Assembly: GCF_015732185.1 (NCBI RefSeq)
Contig: NZ_WIQM01000016.1
Span: 527,001 to 591,000, forward strand
Origin: Pectinatus haikarae
GTDB lineage: Bacteria; Bacillota; Negativicutes; Selenomonadales; Selenomonadaceae
DNA: 64,000 nt
Reading direction: 5' to 3'
The translations under genes and the position numbers were made by a program. Of this stretch, positions 54,500-64,000 are shown in pieces. How positions within the stretch are numbered: the stretch's first letter is position 1; every line of letters starts with the position of its first letter. The notes below the pieces were generated by a model. The model was given only the letters and a program-made list of their open reading frames with translations. It had not been told where the DNA came from and did not search any database.

Positions 54500-55546
54500 T
54501 CATTTCTTTAGTAAAATAAGTTTATCCTCCGGGATAGTCAGAAATATCGGCTTGTCTCTTAAACGAACCCATGCATCTTTTTCCAGCTCCCAGCGCAGCA
54601 GCAAACTTTCTTTGTCATGGGGGCGGATCATAATAATGTAGGAGAAGGTATCCTCAATTACTTTTATGATCTGCGCAGAAAAACAATTCACCTGCTGCTG
54701 AGCCGTTGTCGGTTCAAAAAAATGTGCTCTAAACCCAACATAAGACAAATCGTCCGGTACCTGCTGAGCAGTGAAAAGTTCCAGCTGCCAGTCGACTGCA
54801 TATAAATAATGCTCATCAATTTTATGAGCTTTTGAAGTATTTTTGCAGCCTGTCAATACTGCTGCTGTTAACGTCTGTGGATCATCGAAAATGCCATATT
54901 TATCGCTTACTGTCTCAATATGCCCATTACTCATGACAGCAACATGATTGCACAAACGATACACTTCATCACGATTATGCGAAATGAAAAGAGTCGTCTT
55001 TTTATATTTTTCAAGCAGATCGCCCAGTTCCAGTTCAAGCTGCCATTTAAGATAGCTGTCAAGTGCTGAAAAGGGTTCATCCAGCATCAGCAGTCTGGAC
55101 TGTGCAGCCAAAATTCTGGCAAAAGCCACTCGTTGCTGCTGTCCCCCTGAAAGATTTGCAGGATATATGCTTTCTAATCCCTGCAGATGAAATCTCTGAA
55201 TATATTCTTCTGCGGTTTTGCTTTTGTTTTCTTTACTGCCGCTGACCACAAAAGCAATGTTTTCAAATACTGTCATATTCGGAAACAAAGCATAGTTTTG
55301 AAAAAGATAGCCGGAATGACGTTTTCTGGGTGAAAGATTTATATTTTTCTCACTATCAAACAAAACTTGTCCGTCAAGTTCTATATAACCGCTGTCCGGT
55401 GTCTCTACACCGGCGATGCATTTCAATGTCATACTTTTGCCGCATCCCGAGGCTCCCAGTATAGCAAAAATTTCATTCTCCACGTTGAAATCAACATCAA
55501 GAGTAAATGCGTTCAGCTGTTTTTTTATTTTTACTTTCAATGCCAT
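54500..55546 (-). CDS. modC: Molybdate ABC transporter ATPase
   Basis: From ATG 55546 the protein has 348 residues: Walker A GASGCGKSMTL, signature NLSGGQQQRVAFAR, Walker B LLMLDEPFSALD and switch LFISHNRDEV. A C-terminal TOBE-like region (about residues 270-348) follows, as in ModC. It starts 2 bp after the modB stop. It drives molybdate uptake with the ModB permease. Confidence 0.92.
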   Translation of the reverse strand: MALKVKIKKQLNAFTLDVDFNVENEIFAILGASGCGKSMTLKCIAGVETPDSGYIELDGQVLFDSEKNINLSPRKRHSGYLFQNYALFPNMTVFENIAFVVSGSKENKSKTAEEYIQRFHLQGLESIYPANLSGGQQQRVAFARILAAQSRLLMLDEPFSALDSYLKWQLELELGDLLEKYKKTTLFISHNRDEVYRLCNHVAVMSNGHIETVSDKYGIFDDPQTLTAAVLTGCKNTSKAHKIDEHYLYAVDWQLELFTAQQVPDDLSYVGFRAHFFEPTTAQQQVNCFSAQIIKVIEDTFSYIIMIRPHDKESLLLRWELEKDAWVRLRDKPIFLTIPEDKLILLKK

Positions 55547-55548
55547 AC

Positions 55549-56241
55549 TCAGACCCCATTCCCCGCAGAGGACTTCATCGCATATCGCCCATTGTTTTTC
55601 AGCCATAAATTCATAAGAACTATCACGACAAAAGATATAGCAACTATTATCCCTACCCAGAAAAATGCTGCATTATTATCACCGGCCTGCACAGCCGAAT
55701 ATATTGCGGTTGATATAGTTTGTGTTATTCCCGGAATATTGCCCGCAACCATAATTGTTGCGCCAAATTCACCGAGAGCACGGGTAAATGCCAATATCAC
55801 CCCGGCAATAAGGCTGTGCTTTGTGTTTGGCAGTATTATATGCCAGAAAATTTTCCAGTCAGAAACGCCTAATGTTTTTGCCGCATAAATAATATTTTCA
55901 TCAAGCTGTTCAAATGCGCCTCTCGTAGTTCGATACATAAGCGGAAAAGCTACAACCACCGCTGCCAGAACCGTAGCTTCCCAGGAAAAGACCAGTGAAT
56001 AACCGAAGGACATCATTATCTGACCGATAGGGCTGTTTTTGCCAAAGGCGATCAAAAGGATAAAGCCGACCACTGTAGGCGGCAAAACCAAAGGCAGTGT
56101 CAATATAGCATCCAGAATTCCCTGAAAATGTTTCAGCCGCACTACAATATATGCAGCATATATACCTGTAAAAAAAGCTATGACAGTAGCCAGACAGGAT
56201 GTTTTAACAGATATTAGAAGCGGTGAATAATCCATCATCAT
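55549..56241 (-). CDS. modB: Molybdate ABC transporter permease
   Basis: The 230-residue protein has five to six membrane helices and the permease motif for coupling to the ATPase, RALGEFGATIMVAGN (EAA-type loop). ModB forms the channel as a dimer. Its start overlaps the modA stop by 4 bp (ATGA). Confidence 0.93.
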   Translation of the reverse strand: MMMDYSPLLISVKTSCLATVIAFFTGIYAAYIVVRLKHFQGILDAILTLPLVLPPTVVGFILLIAFGKNSPIGQIMMSFGYSLVFSWEATVLAAVVVAFPLMYRTTRGAFEQLDENIIYAAKTLGVSDWKIFWHIILPNTKHSLIAGVILAFTRALGEFGATIMVAGNIPGITQTISTAIYSAVQAGDNNAAFFWVGIIVAISFVVIVLMNLWLKNNGRYAMKSSAGNGV

Positions 56242-57056
56242 TTAGCCATTGTAAAGCCGTATTTTTCAAATATCTTTGCAGCTTCAGGTGTTTGCAGAAA
56301 AGCCACAAAATCCTTTGCTGCATCCATGCTTTTTGTCGATTTCAATATTGCAACAGGATAGATTATCGGTTTATGAGAACCGTCAGGTGCCTCTGCTACA
56401 ATGTTCACTTTATCGGAAATAGCAGCATCAGTCTTATAAACTAAGCCGCAGTCAGCTTCTCCGTTTTCGACCCATGCAAGCACGGCACGAACATCATTCC
56501 CATAAACAGCTTTGGGAGTGACAGCATCCTCGTATTTAAGATTTTTAAACACTTCTTCAGCATATTGCCCGGCGGGAACACTCTTAGGATCTCCTATAGC
56601 GATCTTTTTTGCCTTATCCGTTATAATATCAGAAAATTGTTTTATATCATTTTTATTGTCCTTAGGAGTTATAAGAACTATTTTATTTATCAGAAGATCC
56701 TTCCGCGTACCGTCTGCCAGCAGGCCTTTACTGTCCAATGTGTCCATTTGCTTCTGTGCTGCTGAAATGAATACATCTGCAGGAGCTCCCTGCTCAATTT
56801 GTGACTGCAATGAACCGCTTGCTCCAAAATTAAAGGTCAGTTCTGTATTAGGCTGCTTTTTTTTGTATTCTTCTGCCAGTGAATTCATAGTCTCTTTCAA
56901 ACTGGCTGCCGCTGACACTACGATCTTCTGCTGTTCTGCCGCCTTAGCACTGCTTTCATTTTTTTCCTCATTTTGCTGACCGCATCCGGCTGTCAGCACA
57001 GCTGCCGTCAACATGGCAAACAACAGTGTGACCATGATGTTTTTACATCTCTTCAT
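56238..57056 (-). CDS. modA: Molybdate-binding lipoprotein
   Basis: The 272-residue protein has a lipoprotein signal (LTAAVLTAGCGQQ; Cys becomes lipidated) and the ModA fold: VVSAAASLKETMNSLAEEYK, FNFGASGSLQSQIEQGAPAD and ENGEADCGLVYKTDA. It captures molybdate outside the inner membrane for ModBC. It is first in the operon modA-modB-modC-mop. AAGGAG lies upstream of the ATG. Confidence 0.94.
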   Translation of the reverse strand: MKRCKNIMVTLLFAMLTAAVLTAGCGQQNEEKNESSAKAAEQQKIVVSAAASLKETMNSLAEEYKKKQPNTELTFNFGASGSLQSQIEQGAPADVFISAAQKQMDTLDSKGLLADGTRKDLLINKIVLITPKDNKNDIKQFSDIITDKAKKIAIGDPKSVPAGQYAEEVFKNLKYEDAVTPKAVYGNDVRAVLAWVENGEADCGLVYKTDAAISDKVNIVAEAPDGSHKPIIYPVAILKSTKSMDAAKDFVAFLQTPEAAKIFEKYGFTMAK

Positions 57057-57201
57057 AATTATCTAACTCCTTATTTCCAATTCTATTTTTAGAATAATTG
57101 ATTGATCGAGAAATTGATAGTTAATTGCAGACATTCTTCAAAAAGAAGATATTGATGAAAAAAATATCATAAACGCTAACCGAACAGAATAGCTCACACA
57201 A

Positions 57202-57234
57202 GTACATATATATTTTCTCTGTGTATTTATGTAC
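57202..57234. promoter_or_regulatory. Dyad near the modA transcription start
   Basis: GTACATATATA and TGTATTTATGTAC form an imperfect inverted repeat just after the promoter. It could be a repressor site (ModE-like or other). Confidence 0.4.
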
Positions 57235-57243
57235 TGTATTAAT

Positions 57244-57272
57244 ATACTATTATTTTTTATTGTTTGTGTCAA
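57244..57272 (-). promoter_or_regulatory. Promoter of the modABC-mop operon
   Basis: On the minus strand TTGACA, 17-bp spacer, TAGTAT. It leaves a leader of about 180 nt. The rest of 57057-57475 is AT-rich without a gene. Confidence 0.7.
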
Positions 57273-57475
57273 GAAGGTTTCATTTTATAATATATCAAAA
57301 TATGTTATCAATATTATTTGTATATTGGTTAATAACTTTGCAAAAGAAATATGTATACACTTTTTACTTGTTTTTTTTAAGAAAAAACCAGTAATTTTTA
57401 TAATTAAAAAATATTATTGCTCATACATAAAAATATTATTGTTCAGTAAATTAAAAAATAAATATTTATAAAAAA

Positions 57476-57512
57476 ATGTACACACTTCAAATTCAGCAGA
57501 AATGTGTACATT
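57476..57512 (-). terminator. Terminator of the second chemoreceptor gene
   Basis: AATGTACACA and TGTGTACATT pair perfectly across 17 nt; on the minus strand TTTTTTATA follows. Confidence 0.75.
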
Positions 57513-57564
57513 AAAGATATATATTGGAATTTTTTAATCAAAAAGACTCTGAATTAAGAACATA

Positions 57565-59253
57565 TCATATTCTGAACTTTTTGGTTTCATCAAGTAATTT
57601 ATCTGTCAGCTGCTGCAGATTTTGGCATGAGGCGGAAATTTCTTCCAGCGAAGCTGTCTGCTCTTCTGTAGATGCTGAAGTATTTTCCATTTCATCAGCA
57701 ACGACCTTCGTTTCTTTATCCACTTCTTGTATTCTGGAAAGAATATTATCACCATTTTTAGCTACTTCGTCCATCGTTTCTGACATTTCCCTTACCTGCA
57801 TGGCTACAGAGGCAGCGATCTGCATTATATTGGAAAAGGCTTCTCCCGATTTATTGACAGATTCCATGCCCGCCTGAACTTCTCCTGTTCCAGAAGATAT
57901 AGCGTCAACAGCTTCCTGTGTTTCCTTCTGAATCCGGCCGATCAAGCCAGCGATCTGCTGCGCCGATTGCTGAGACTGTTCCGCAAGTTTTCTTACTTCT
58001 TCCGCTACAACGGCAAAACCTTTCCCCTGTTCACCGGCCCGTGCTGCTTCAATAGCAGCATTGAGCGCCAAAAGATTGGTCTGTCCTGCAAGTCCCGAAA
58101 TAGTATCGACTATCTGTCCGATTTCCTTGGAACGATCTCCCAAGGCAGATATGACATCCGAAGAACGCCTGGTGGTTTCCTCTATCTGCTTCATCTGCTC
58201 TATAGTGGAAAACATTATCTGTGTTCCTTCATTTGCCGTATTAAGGGCTTTTTCTGCATCATCAGCTGCAGCTCGGGCGTCACTGGAAACAGCCTGCATA
58301 TAGTTCGTTATATTCGCAGTATCCTGTGTGGACTGACTTATTCCCTTTGACTGTTTATCTGCGGATTGAGCCACTACAGTAACGGATTGTGCTATATGCT
58401 GTATCGCATTTGCTGACTGATCCGCTCCTGATGCGACCTGAGAAACAGTATTTGCTACATTTCCGGCGGTGCTTTGTATCGTTCTGACCAATGTATGAAT
58501 ATTTTCAATAGTTTTGTTGTAAACAGAAGCCATTTCACCAAATTCATCAGTACCCGTAAATTCTATCTTTTGTTTTAGATCCCCATCGGAAACTTTTTGG
58601 CTTACTAACAAAAATGCATTTATAAATTTACTCATATAACGTGTGACCACAGTTGCTATAGCCATGCCTATTATTATGGCTATAAGCAGACCTACACCTG
58701 TCATAATCTTGCTTTTGGTGTATTCGCTCTGCCCATCGGAAACATTTTTAGCTGTAGCTGTATTTATTTCTTCTACATAACTCTTTATATCATTATTAAG
58801 TTGTTCGCGCAACTGCCTTATTTTAATGGTCTGTGCTTTAACAGTATCTGTTTCCAAATTTTGCCCTGTTTTAAAATTTTTTATCCTATCATTTGTTAAT
58901 TTTTTATAATCCTGCCATAGAGAAATGGTATTGGTTACACGTTCTTTATAACCGGAAAACGATTTTTCCTGCAGTTCGTTTAAATCCTTATCAATAACTT
59001 GCTCAATATTTTGCATTGCATCCGTCCCTTCACTGGAAGAAGGTCGAAGCATAGCATTGCGCTGTGCTGCCATATATTCACTCAGCTCTTTGTCTATATT
59101 GGTTATCAATACTAATTTAGGAACGCGCTCTGTCCCCAGCTCATTAAGCCGTGAATTTACTTTATCCATGGAATATAAAGAAAATAAACCTATAATCCCC
59201 GTTAAAATTATTACAACTGCATACGAAATATACATTCTGGCTTTTAAATTCAT
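57565..59253 (-). CDS. Methyl-accepting chemotaxis protein
   Basis: The 562-residue receptor has two membrane helices (about residues 8-28 and 186-208), a four-helix-bundle sensor domain, a HAMP linker and a signalling hairpin with [20 protein letters not shown] at its tip. The sensor domain resembles the 4HB_MCP type, which binds small molecules. Unlike the receptor at 30649, its upstream region shows no riboswitch. Ligand unknown. Confidence 0.93.
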   Translation of the reverse strand: MNLKARMYISYAVVIILTGIIGLFSLYSMDKVNSRLNELGTERVPKLVLITNIDKELSEYMAAQRNAMLRPSSSEGTDAMQNIEQVIDKDLNELQEKSFSGYKERVTNTISLWQDYKKLTNDRIKNFKTGQNLETDTVKAQTIKIRQLREQLNNDIKSYVEEINTATAKNVSDGQSEYTKSKIMTGVGLLIAIIIGMAIATVVTRYMSKFINAFLLVSQKVSDGDLKQKIEFTGTDEFGEMASVYNKTIENIHTLVRTIQSTAGNVANTVSQVASGADQSANAIQHIAQSVTVVAQSADKQSKGISQSTQDTANITNYMQAVSSDARAAADDAEKALNTANEGTQIMFSTIEQMKQIEETTRRSSDVISALGDRSKEIGQIVDTISGLAGQTNLLALNAAIEAARAGEQGKGFAVVAEEVRKLAEQSQQSAQQIAGLIGRIQKETQEAVDAISSGTGEVQAGMESVNKSGEAFSNIMQIAASVAMQVREMSETMDEVAKNGDNILSRIQEVDKETKVVADEMENTSASTEEQTASLEEISASCQNLQQLTDKLLDETKKFRI

Positions 59254-59617
59254 CCCATAAACACATCCTTTGTCTTTATGTAAAATAATTGATATCCCAC
59301 ATCAATAATTGTATGCAATATGCCCACAGACACAACTCTGCAAATTTTTCTTCTATTTAAGAAATATTCTGCAAACATACTGTAGAATAGGACTAATAAA
59401 AATATTCTCAACATTAATAAACTCATTTTTTCTTTACCTATCCCACCTCCTTATGCGAGACAGTTCGCACAACAGATAAACAACGCCCTTAGTTATGTTC
59501 CGGTTGCAGAATGTCAATAAAAAAGCACTATTATCTTGATGAACGGTACCTTATTCTCTTTTGAAAAGAGTATCAGATACCGTTCCCATGACCGAATAAA
59601 ATTTAAAAATCCTATTT
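59254..59617. other. Non-coding spacer with a long hairpin
   Basis: GAACGGTA (59541-59548) pairs with TACCGTTC (59578-59585) around an inner CTCTTTT/AAAAGAG hairpin. It lies about 30 bp past the wecB stop and is probably that gene's 3' end. No gene is seen. Confidence 0.5.
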
Positions 59618-60778
59618 TCATGAATCTAAGGAAAAGCATTCAGGCAAAGTATTCCTGAAACCATAATAATATAAGACCGCATCGACGATCCGCTTGGCAG
59701 CATGACCATCACCATATGGATTGCAGGTGCTGGCCATACGCATATATTCGGTTTTATCATCAAGCAAATATTTTACTTCATTATAAACGCGGTCCTTCTC
59801 TGTGCCTATCAGTTTTACAGTACCAGCCGCTACAGCTTCCGGGCGCTCCGTAGTATCACGCAATACTAAAACCGGCTTTCCAAGCGATGGCGCTTCTTCC
59901 TGAATACCGCCCGAATCTGTCATTATAAGGTAAGATCGATGCATCAGATTTGCAAAAGGTTCATAATCCAGAGGATCTATCAAATGTACTCCCCGCAGTC
60001 CTCCAAGTTCCTCATTGACGACTTCGCGTACCTTAGGGTTTTTATGCACCGGAAAAATTATTTCCACATCTTGATACTCAGAAACAATCTGCTTCATCGC
60101 TTTATATACATGGCGCATCGGTTCTCCGAGATTTTCCCGGCGGTGTGTCGTTACCAAAATGACACGTTTATCTATGTAATCTATATTCTGCAGCATCTTA
60201 TCGGCAAACTTATAGTTATCACAGACTGTTTTATGCAACGCATCAATGACTGTATTGCCAGTGACAAAAATATTCTTCTCCGGAACATTTTCTCTGATAA
60301 GATTTTCATGAGAAACTTGCGTAGGTGCGAAGTGGAGATCTGCCAGCGCACCGGTCAGTTTTCTGTTCATCTCTTCGGGAAAAGGTGAATATTTATTATT
60401 TGTTCTCAAGCCTGCTTCGACATGTCCTACCGCGGTTTCATGATAATAGGCCGCCAGTGCCCCCGCAAAAGTAGTCGTTGTATCTCCGTGAACAAGTACC
60501 ATATCAGGATGTTCTTCGGTCAAAACCTCATCCAGTCCCCGCATAGCTTTATCTGTTATATCAAAAAGAGTCTGCCCTGCCGCCATTATATTAAGATCAT
60601 GATCAGGTTTTATTGAAAAAAGATTCAATACCTGATCGAGCATTTCTCTATGTTGAGCTGTAACTGTTATGACAGGTTCTATTTCTTCGTGCCTGGCCAG
60701 TTCCAATATAACCGGAGCCATTTTAATGGCTTCCGGTCTGGTGCCAAAAACAGTCATTACTTTGATTTTTTTCTTCAT
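59618..60778 (-). CDS. wecB: UDP-N-acetylglucosamine 2-epimerase
   Basis: The 386-residue enzyme begins MKKKIKVMTVFGTRPEAIKM and has GHVEAGLRTNNKYSPFPEE and TDSGGIQEEAPSLGKPVLV, all typical of the non-hydrolysing epimerase. It converts UDP-GlcNAc to UDP-ManNAc for envelope polymers. ATG 60778 follows GGGAGGAAA by 5 bp. It lies 32 bp downstream of the wecA-type gene, with which it fits in glycan synthesis. Confidence 0.94.
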   Translation of the reverse strand: MKKKIKVMTVFGTRPEAIKMAPVILELARHEEIEPVITVTAQHREMLDQVLNLFSIKPDHDLNIMAAGQTLFDITDKAMRGLDEVLTEEHPDMVLVHGDTTTTFAGALAAYYHETAVGHVEAGLRTNNKYSPFPEEMNRKLTGALADLHFAPTQVSHENLIRENVPEKNIFVTGNTVIDALHKTVCDNYKFADKMLQNIDYIDKRVILVTTHRRENLGEPMRHVYKAMKQIVSEYQDVEIIFPVHKNPKVREVVNEELGGLRGVHLIDPLDYEPFANLMHRSYLIMTDSGGIQEEAPSLGKPVLVLRDTTERPEAVAAGTVKLIGTEKDRVYNEVKYLLDDKTEYMRMASTCNPYGDGHAAKRIVDAVLYYYGFRNTLPECFSLDS

Positions 60779-60810
60779 GGACTTTCCTCCCACCGTCGGA
60801 TAATAAAATA

Positions 60811-61857
60811 TCAGGTATGAATGTTATTTTTAGGATGAAATATCCCAATCTTCCTTGCACCGTAAATAATAACAAGCAATATAAATAACACTATTATCAC
60901 GCCGGCATATTCACTGACCTGTGTCAAAGCTATTGCGCTAAGCCCCAAAAAACTGCTGAACACATACATCAACAGCACAGCCTGCCGCTGTGTAAACCCC
61001 AGATCCAAAAGACGGTGGTGAAGATGTCCCTTATCCGGTTTAAAGATAGGAACACCGCTTCTATATCTGCGTATAATAGCAAAAGTCGTATCAAGAATAG
61101 GCAGTCCAAGTGCCAAAATAGGTACAATCAAGGCAATTGTAGTAGCACTTTTCACAACGCCGATTATAGACACACCTGCCAAAATGAATCCTAGAAACAT
61201 ACTGCCGGTATCTCCCATAAAAATGCGCGCAGGATTAAAATTGTATTTCAGAAACCCCAGCGAAGACCCTACAAGAGAAGCAGTGATAAAAACAATAAAC
61301 GCATCTCCCTGCTGATAACCAACCAAAAGCAATGTTATAGAAGCAATAGTGGAAACACCAGCAGCAAGACCATCAAGACCATCAATAAGATTGACTGTAT
61401 TTGTCAGGCCTACAATCCAAAAAACGGTCGCCGGTACAGATAGATACTCCAAAAAAATCCAATCGCCAAAGGGATTGGTCACAAAATCAATTCTGACATC
61501 AAAAGATACAAGTATACATGCCGCAGCGATCTGTCCAATAAGTTTCACCTTGGCAGGCAGGTTTTTATAATCATCTATTATTCCGACGACAACAATAAAT
61601 GTCCCGCCGATCAAAAGTCCTGCCAGATCCATCCCATGTTCAGCAGCTATATCTGTAGTAAATGACAGTATCAATACCGTCATCAAAAAACCGATATATA
61701 TTCCCAACCCTCCCAGACGCGGAACAGGATGACAGTGTACTTTCCTTTTATCTGGGGCGTCCATCGCATCCGTTTTAACAGCAAATTTTATCACCATCGG
61801 CATTATCAGCAATACAATGACCAATGAAATGATAAATGCCAGAAGAGAACTCGGCAT
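60811..61857 (-). CDS. wecA: Undecaprenyl-phosphate GlcNAc-1-phosphate transferase
   Basis: The 348-residue membrane protein has about eleven helices and the MraY/WecA motifs TDAMDAPDKRKVH, GIIDDYKNLPAKVK, NLIDGLDGLAAG and MGDTGSMFLGF, plus DKGHLHHRLLDLG, the His motif of WecA/TagO. It starts lipid-linked synthesis of O-antigen or other wall polymers. Called tagO in Gram-positives. It is the first of two coupled glycan genes. Confidence 0.93.
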   Translation of the reverse strand: MPSSLLAFIISLVIVLLIMPMVIKFAVKTDAMDAPDKRKVHCHPVPRLGGLGIYIGFLMTVLILSFTTDIAAEHGMDLAGLLIGGTFIVVVGIIDDYKNLPAKVKLIGQIAAACILVSFDVRIDFVTNPFGDWIFLEYLSVPATVFWIVGLTNTVNLIDGLDGLAAGVSTIASITLLLVGYQQGDAFIVFITASLVGSSLGFLKYNFNPARIFMGDTGSMFLGFILAGVSIIGVVKSATTIALIVPILALGLPILDTTFAIIRRYRSGVPIFKPDKGHLHHRLLDLGFTQRQAVLLMYVFSSFLGLSAIALTQVSEYAGVIIVLFILLVIIYGARKIGIFHPKNNIHT

Positions 61858-62067
61858 CTTTACAGCGCACTTCCTTTACTATAAGCAAACAATACCCTCT
61901 TTATCCATGGATGCAATTCTATTCAAAAGCTATCCACAGCCAAAGCTGTCAGTTTCATCACTGAAAAGCCTTTTATGAATATGCCATTCAACTTATACCA
62001 AACAGCAGGTCTTGTTTATTATTTGATGTGAATACTGCTATTATCTTAACCTAACCCAAGAAATATA

Positions 62068-62523
62068 TCAATATATTTTTCTGGGATCAGCTTCTACGAC
62101 TGAACCGTCAGCTTCCAGATAAACAGCCTTATCGATCATAGCATTGCAGATCATGCGCCTGCACAAAAGACATGGTTTGCCCGATGCCAATGTTCCATCC
62201 TCATTACAGCCGACGATGTAAATCACTGCACCCTTCATTTTTACCGGATCGGCAGCTATTATCGCATTTTGTTCGGCATGTACAGCCACACACAATTCAT
62301 ATCTTTGTCCTTTGGGAACATGCTGCCTTTCCCTTTCACAGATTCCTGTATCAATGCAGTTATCCTCACCGCGCGGAGCACCGTTATAACCAGTACTGAC
62401 AATAATTCTATCCTTTACAATGATAGCGCCATAGCGTCGGCGGAAGCATGTGGAACGCCGCCCTACCGCTCTGGCTATATCAAGAAAATATTCTGTCCAA
62501 TCAGGACGGCTGTATTTATTCAT
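62068..62523 (-). CDS. comEB: dCMP deaminase (ComEB-like)
   Basis: The 151-residue protein has the zinc deaminase motifs HAEQNAI and PCLLCRRMICN and an extra Cys/His-rich insert (CIDTGICERERQHVPKGQRY) as in ComEB. It converts dCMP to dUMP for thymidylate synthesis. ATG 62523 is chosen; GGAGAAAA lies 5 bp before it. It follows upp by 41 bp. The name reflects its position in the Bacillus com locus; no competence genes are here. Confidence 0.9.
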   Translation of the reverse strand: MNKYSRPDWTEYFLDIARAVGRRSTCFRRRYGAIIVKDRIIVSTGYNGAPRGEDNCIDTGICERERQHVPKGQRYELCVAVHAEQNAIIAADPVKMKGAVIYIVGCNEDGTLASGKPCLLCRRMICNAMIDKAVYLEADGSVVEADPRKIY

Positions 62524-62564
62524 ATTTTTCTCCAAAACTATAAGACCAATATATGGCAGCCCGA

Positions 62565-63203
62565 TTATAGCGTACCGAACAATCTGTCGCCGGCATCACC
62601 GAGTCCCGGCACTATATAACCGTTTTCATTAAGTTTTTCATCAATAGAGGCTGTATATATTTTTATATCGGGATGCATTTCATTTATAGCTCTTATACCT
62701 TCAGGTGCAGACACCAGGCACAGATAAATGATATGCTTTGCCCCTTTTTCCTTCAACAGAGAAAGAGCAGCCGCAGCCGATCCTCCCGTGGCGAGCATAG
62801 GGTCAATGACAATGAGCGTCCTCTCTGCCACGTCAGTCGGCAGTTTGCAGTAGTATTCGACAGGTTTGAGTGTCTTCGGATCTCTGTACATTCCCACATG
62901 TCCTATTTTTATAGTCGGAATAAGTTTGACGATACCGTCTACCATTCCCAGCCCGGCGCGTAAAATAGGGATGAGCCCCATCTTTTTGCCATTGAGAGTT
63001 TTAGAGCTGCATTTTGCCACCGGTGTATTTATGCTCACGTCTACAAGAGGCAGATCACGTGTTATCTCATATGCCATCAGCATCGATATTTCTTCCAGCA
63101 GCTCCCGAAAATCCTTAGTGCCTGTTTCTTCCATCCGCATCAATGTCAGCTTATGCTGCACCAGTGGATGATCAATAACGCTTATCTTTAAATCGTCAGT
63201 CAT
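62565..63203 (-). CDS. upp: Uracil phosphoribosyltransferase
   Basis: The 212-residue enzyme has the PRPP site [28 protein letters not shown] and the uracil-binding end [17 protein letters not shown]. It salvages uracil to UMP. It lies 17 bp after glyA; glyA-upp-comEB-wecA-wecB is a common Firmicute order. Confidence 0.96.
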   Translation of the reverse strand: MTDDLKISVIDHPLVQHKLTLMRMEETGTKDFRELLEEISMLMAYEITRDLPLVDVSINTPVAKCSSKTLNGKKMGLIPILRAGLGMVDGIVKLIPTIKIGHVGMYRDPKTLKPVEYYCKLPTDVAERTLIVIDPMLATGGSAAAALSLLKEKGAKHIIYLCLVSAPEGIRAINEMHPDIKIYTASIDEKLNENGYIVPGLGDAGDRLFGTL

Positions 63204-63220
63204 TTTTATTCTCCCTCAGA

Positions 63221-64000
63221 TCAGTATAAAGGATATTTTTCACACAAGGTCTTCACTCGCTTAGCAGCCTGTGCCATTATACCTTCATCATTTGGATTAT
63301 TGAGTACTGCAGCTATTATGCCGGCTGCTTTAGCCATATCCTTCTCATCAAAACCGCGTGTAGTGAGTGCCGGTGTGCCCAGCCTTATACCACTGGTCAC
63401 AAAAGGACTCAACGGTTCAAACGGTATAGTGTTCTTGTTTACGGTTATACCTATATCATCAAGCAGTTTTTCAGCATCTTTTCCGGTGATGTTTTTATTT
63501 CTGAGATCCACCAGCATTAAATGATTGTCTGTGCCGCCGGAAACAATACGAAAGCCTTCCTGTGTCAGCGCTTCTGCCAAGGCACGTGCGTTCTTTATAA
63601 TCTGACGCTGATATTCCTTGAATTCGTCACTCAGAGCTTCCTTGAAAGCAACAGCTTTGGCTGCTATGACATGCATCAGCGGACCACCCTGAATGCCAGG
63701 GAAAATAGCTTTATTGAACTGCTTGCCGAATTCGGCATCACGACAAAGGATAATCCCGCCGCGCGGACCGCGCAGAGTCTTATGTGTCGTCGAAGTAACT
63801 ACATCGGCATATTCTATAGGATTTGGATGAAGACCTGCAGCCACAAGTCCGGCAATATGAGCCATATCAACCATCAGATAAGCGCCGACAGATTTAGCTA
63901 TCGCTGAAAGGCGTTGAAAATCTATGATCCGCGCATAAGCGCTGGCTCCGGCAATTATCATTTTGGGATGATGCTTTCGTGCCAGCTCTTGCAATGAATC
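63221..64000 (-). CDS. glyA: Serine hydroxymethyltransferase, C-terminal part (cut by window edge)
   Basis: Reading from 64000, the frame gives 259 residues of the enzyme, with [18 protein letters not shown] and the PLP lysine motif [14 protein letters not shown]. It makes glycine and methylene-tetrahydrofolate from serine. About 155 N-terminal residues lie outside the window. Confidence 0.95.
   Translation of the reverse strand, partial: DSLQELARKHHPKMIIAGASAYARIIDFQRLSAIAKSVGAYLMVDMAHIAGLVAAGLHPNPIEYADVVTSTTHKTLRGPRGGIILCRDAEFGKQFNKAIFPGIQGGPLMHVIAAKAVAFKEALSDEFKEYQRQIIKNARALAEALTQEGFRIVSGGTDNHLMLVDLRNKNITGKDAEKLLDDIGITVNKNTIPFEPLSPFVTSGIRLGTPALTTRGFDEKDMAKAAGIIAAVLNNPNDEGIMAQAAKRVKTLCEKYPLY

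Noticed and set aside
57229-57471. 80-codon open frame upstream of modA
   Set aside because: It is an AT-rich, Phe/Ile/Lys-dominated frame opposite the mod promoter, with no ribosome site.

Overview
The window looks like chromosome from an anaerobic, low-GC, diderm Firmicute of the class Negativicutes (Selenomonadales; a Pectinatus- or Propionispira-like organism is my guess, not a proof). The reasons are: Firmicute-type gene content (class III fructose bisphosphatase, clostridial nif gene order, comEB, strong GGAGG ribosome sites) together with outer-membrane traits (a lipid A-type phosphoethanolamine transferase and a beta-barrel protein ending in Phe).

Layout. 1-1.7 kb: an IS256-type transposase gene cut by the window edge, with an IS6-like element (8-bp target duplication) inserted just upstream of it. 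1.9-7.2 kb: a small monooxygenase-like protein, then a DeoR-type regulator, a glycyl-radical activase broken by one extra G in a G8 tract, and a glycyl radical enzyme; three copies of one 16-bp palindrome mark the likely operators. 7.3-9.3 kb: a divergent ClpX paired with a divergent peptide deformylase. 9.4-11.5 kb: phosphoethanolamine transferase and tRNA-Gln. 11.5-23.5 kb: an eight-gene Pel-type exopolysaccharide operon (epimerase, PelD with a fused N-terminal epimerase-like domain, PelE, deacetylase, PelF, PelG, coiled-coil/beta-barrel protein, GH114-like hydrolase). 23.7-27.3 kb: fbp, an oxidoreductase, HU. 27.4-32.4 kb: an EAL-CBS-GGDEF protein, a LysR regulator, and a chemoreceptor gene behind a cyclic-di-GMP-I riboswitch.

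32.5-44.1 kb: a complete clostridial-type Mo nitrogenase operon on the minus strand, in transcription order nifH, nifI1, nifI2, nifD, nifK, nifE, nifN-B fusion, nifV-omega, nifV-alpha, lrp-like gene. It starts from a sigma-70-like promoter followed by a palindrome and an intrinsic terminator inside the nifH leader, which points to attenuation. Divergent from it are an AnfO-like gene and an unknown repeat protein, facing an ECF transporter whose substrate-binding subunit is fused to an ATPase. 49-53.3 kb: a degenerate protein kinase and a bgl locus with a shortened LicT-type antiterminator. 53.3-54.3 kb: rpsT and a tandemly duplicated tRNA-Arg/tRNA-Tyr pair. 54.3-57.3 kb: mop-modC-modB-modA for molybdate, which fits the nitrogenase. 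57.5-59.3 kb: a second chemoreceptor. 59.6-64 kb: wecB, wecA, comEB, upp and the 3' part of glyA.

Two themes link the genes. Cyclic-di-GMP: PelD keeps an RxxD inhibitory-site motif, and an EAL/GGDEF enzyme and a cyclic-di-GMP riboswitch lie within 20 kb. Nitrogen fixation: nif genes, PII-like switch proteins, molybdate uptake and divergent nitrogenase-associated genes. The most novel-looking system is the Pel operon, which has no recognisable PelB or PelC but does have its own coiled-coil plus beta-barrel outer-membrane protein.
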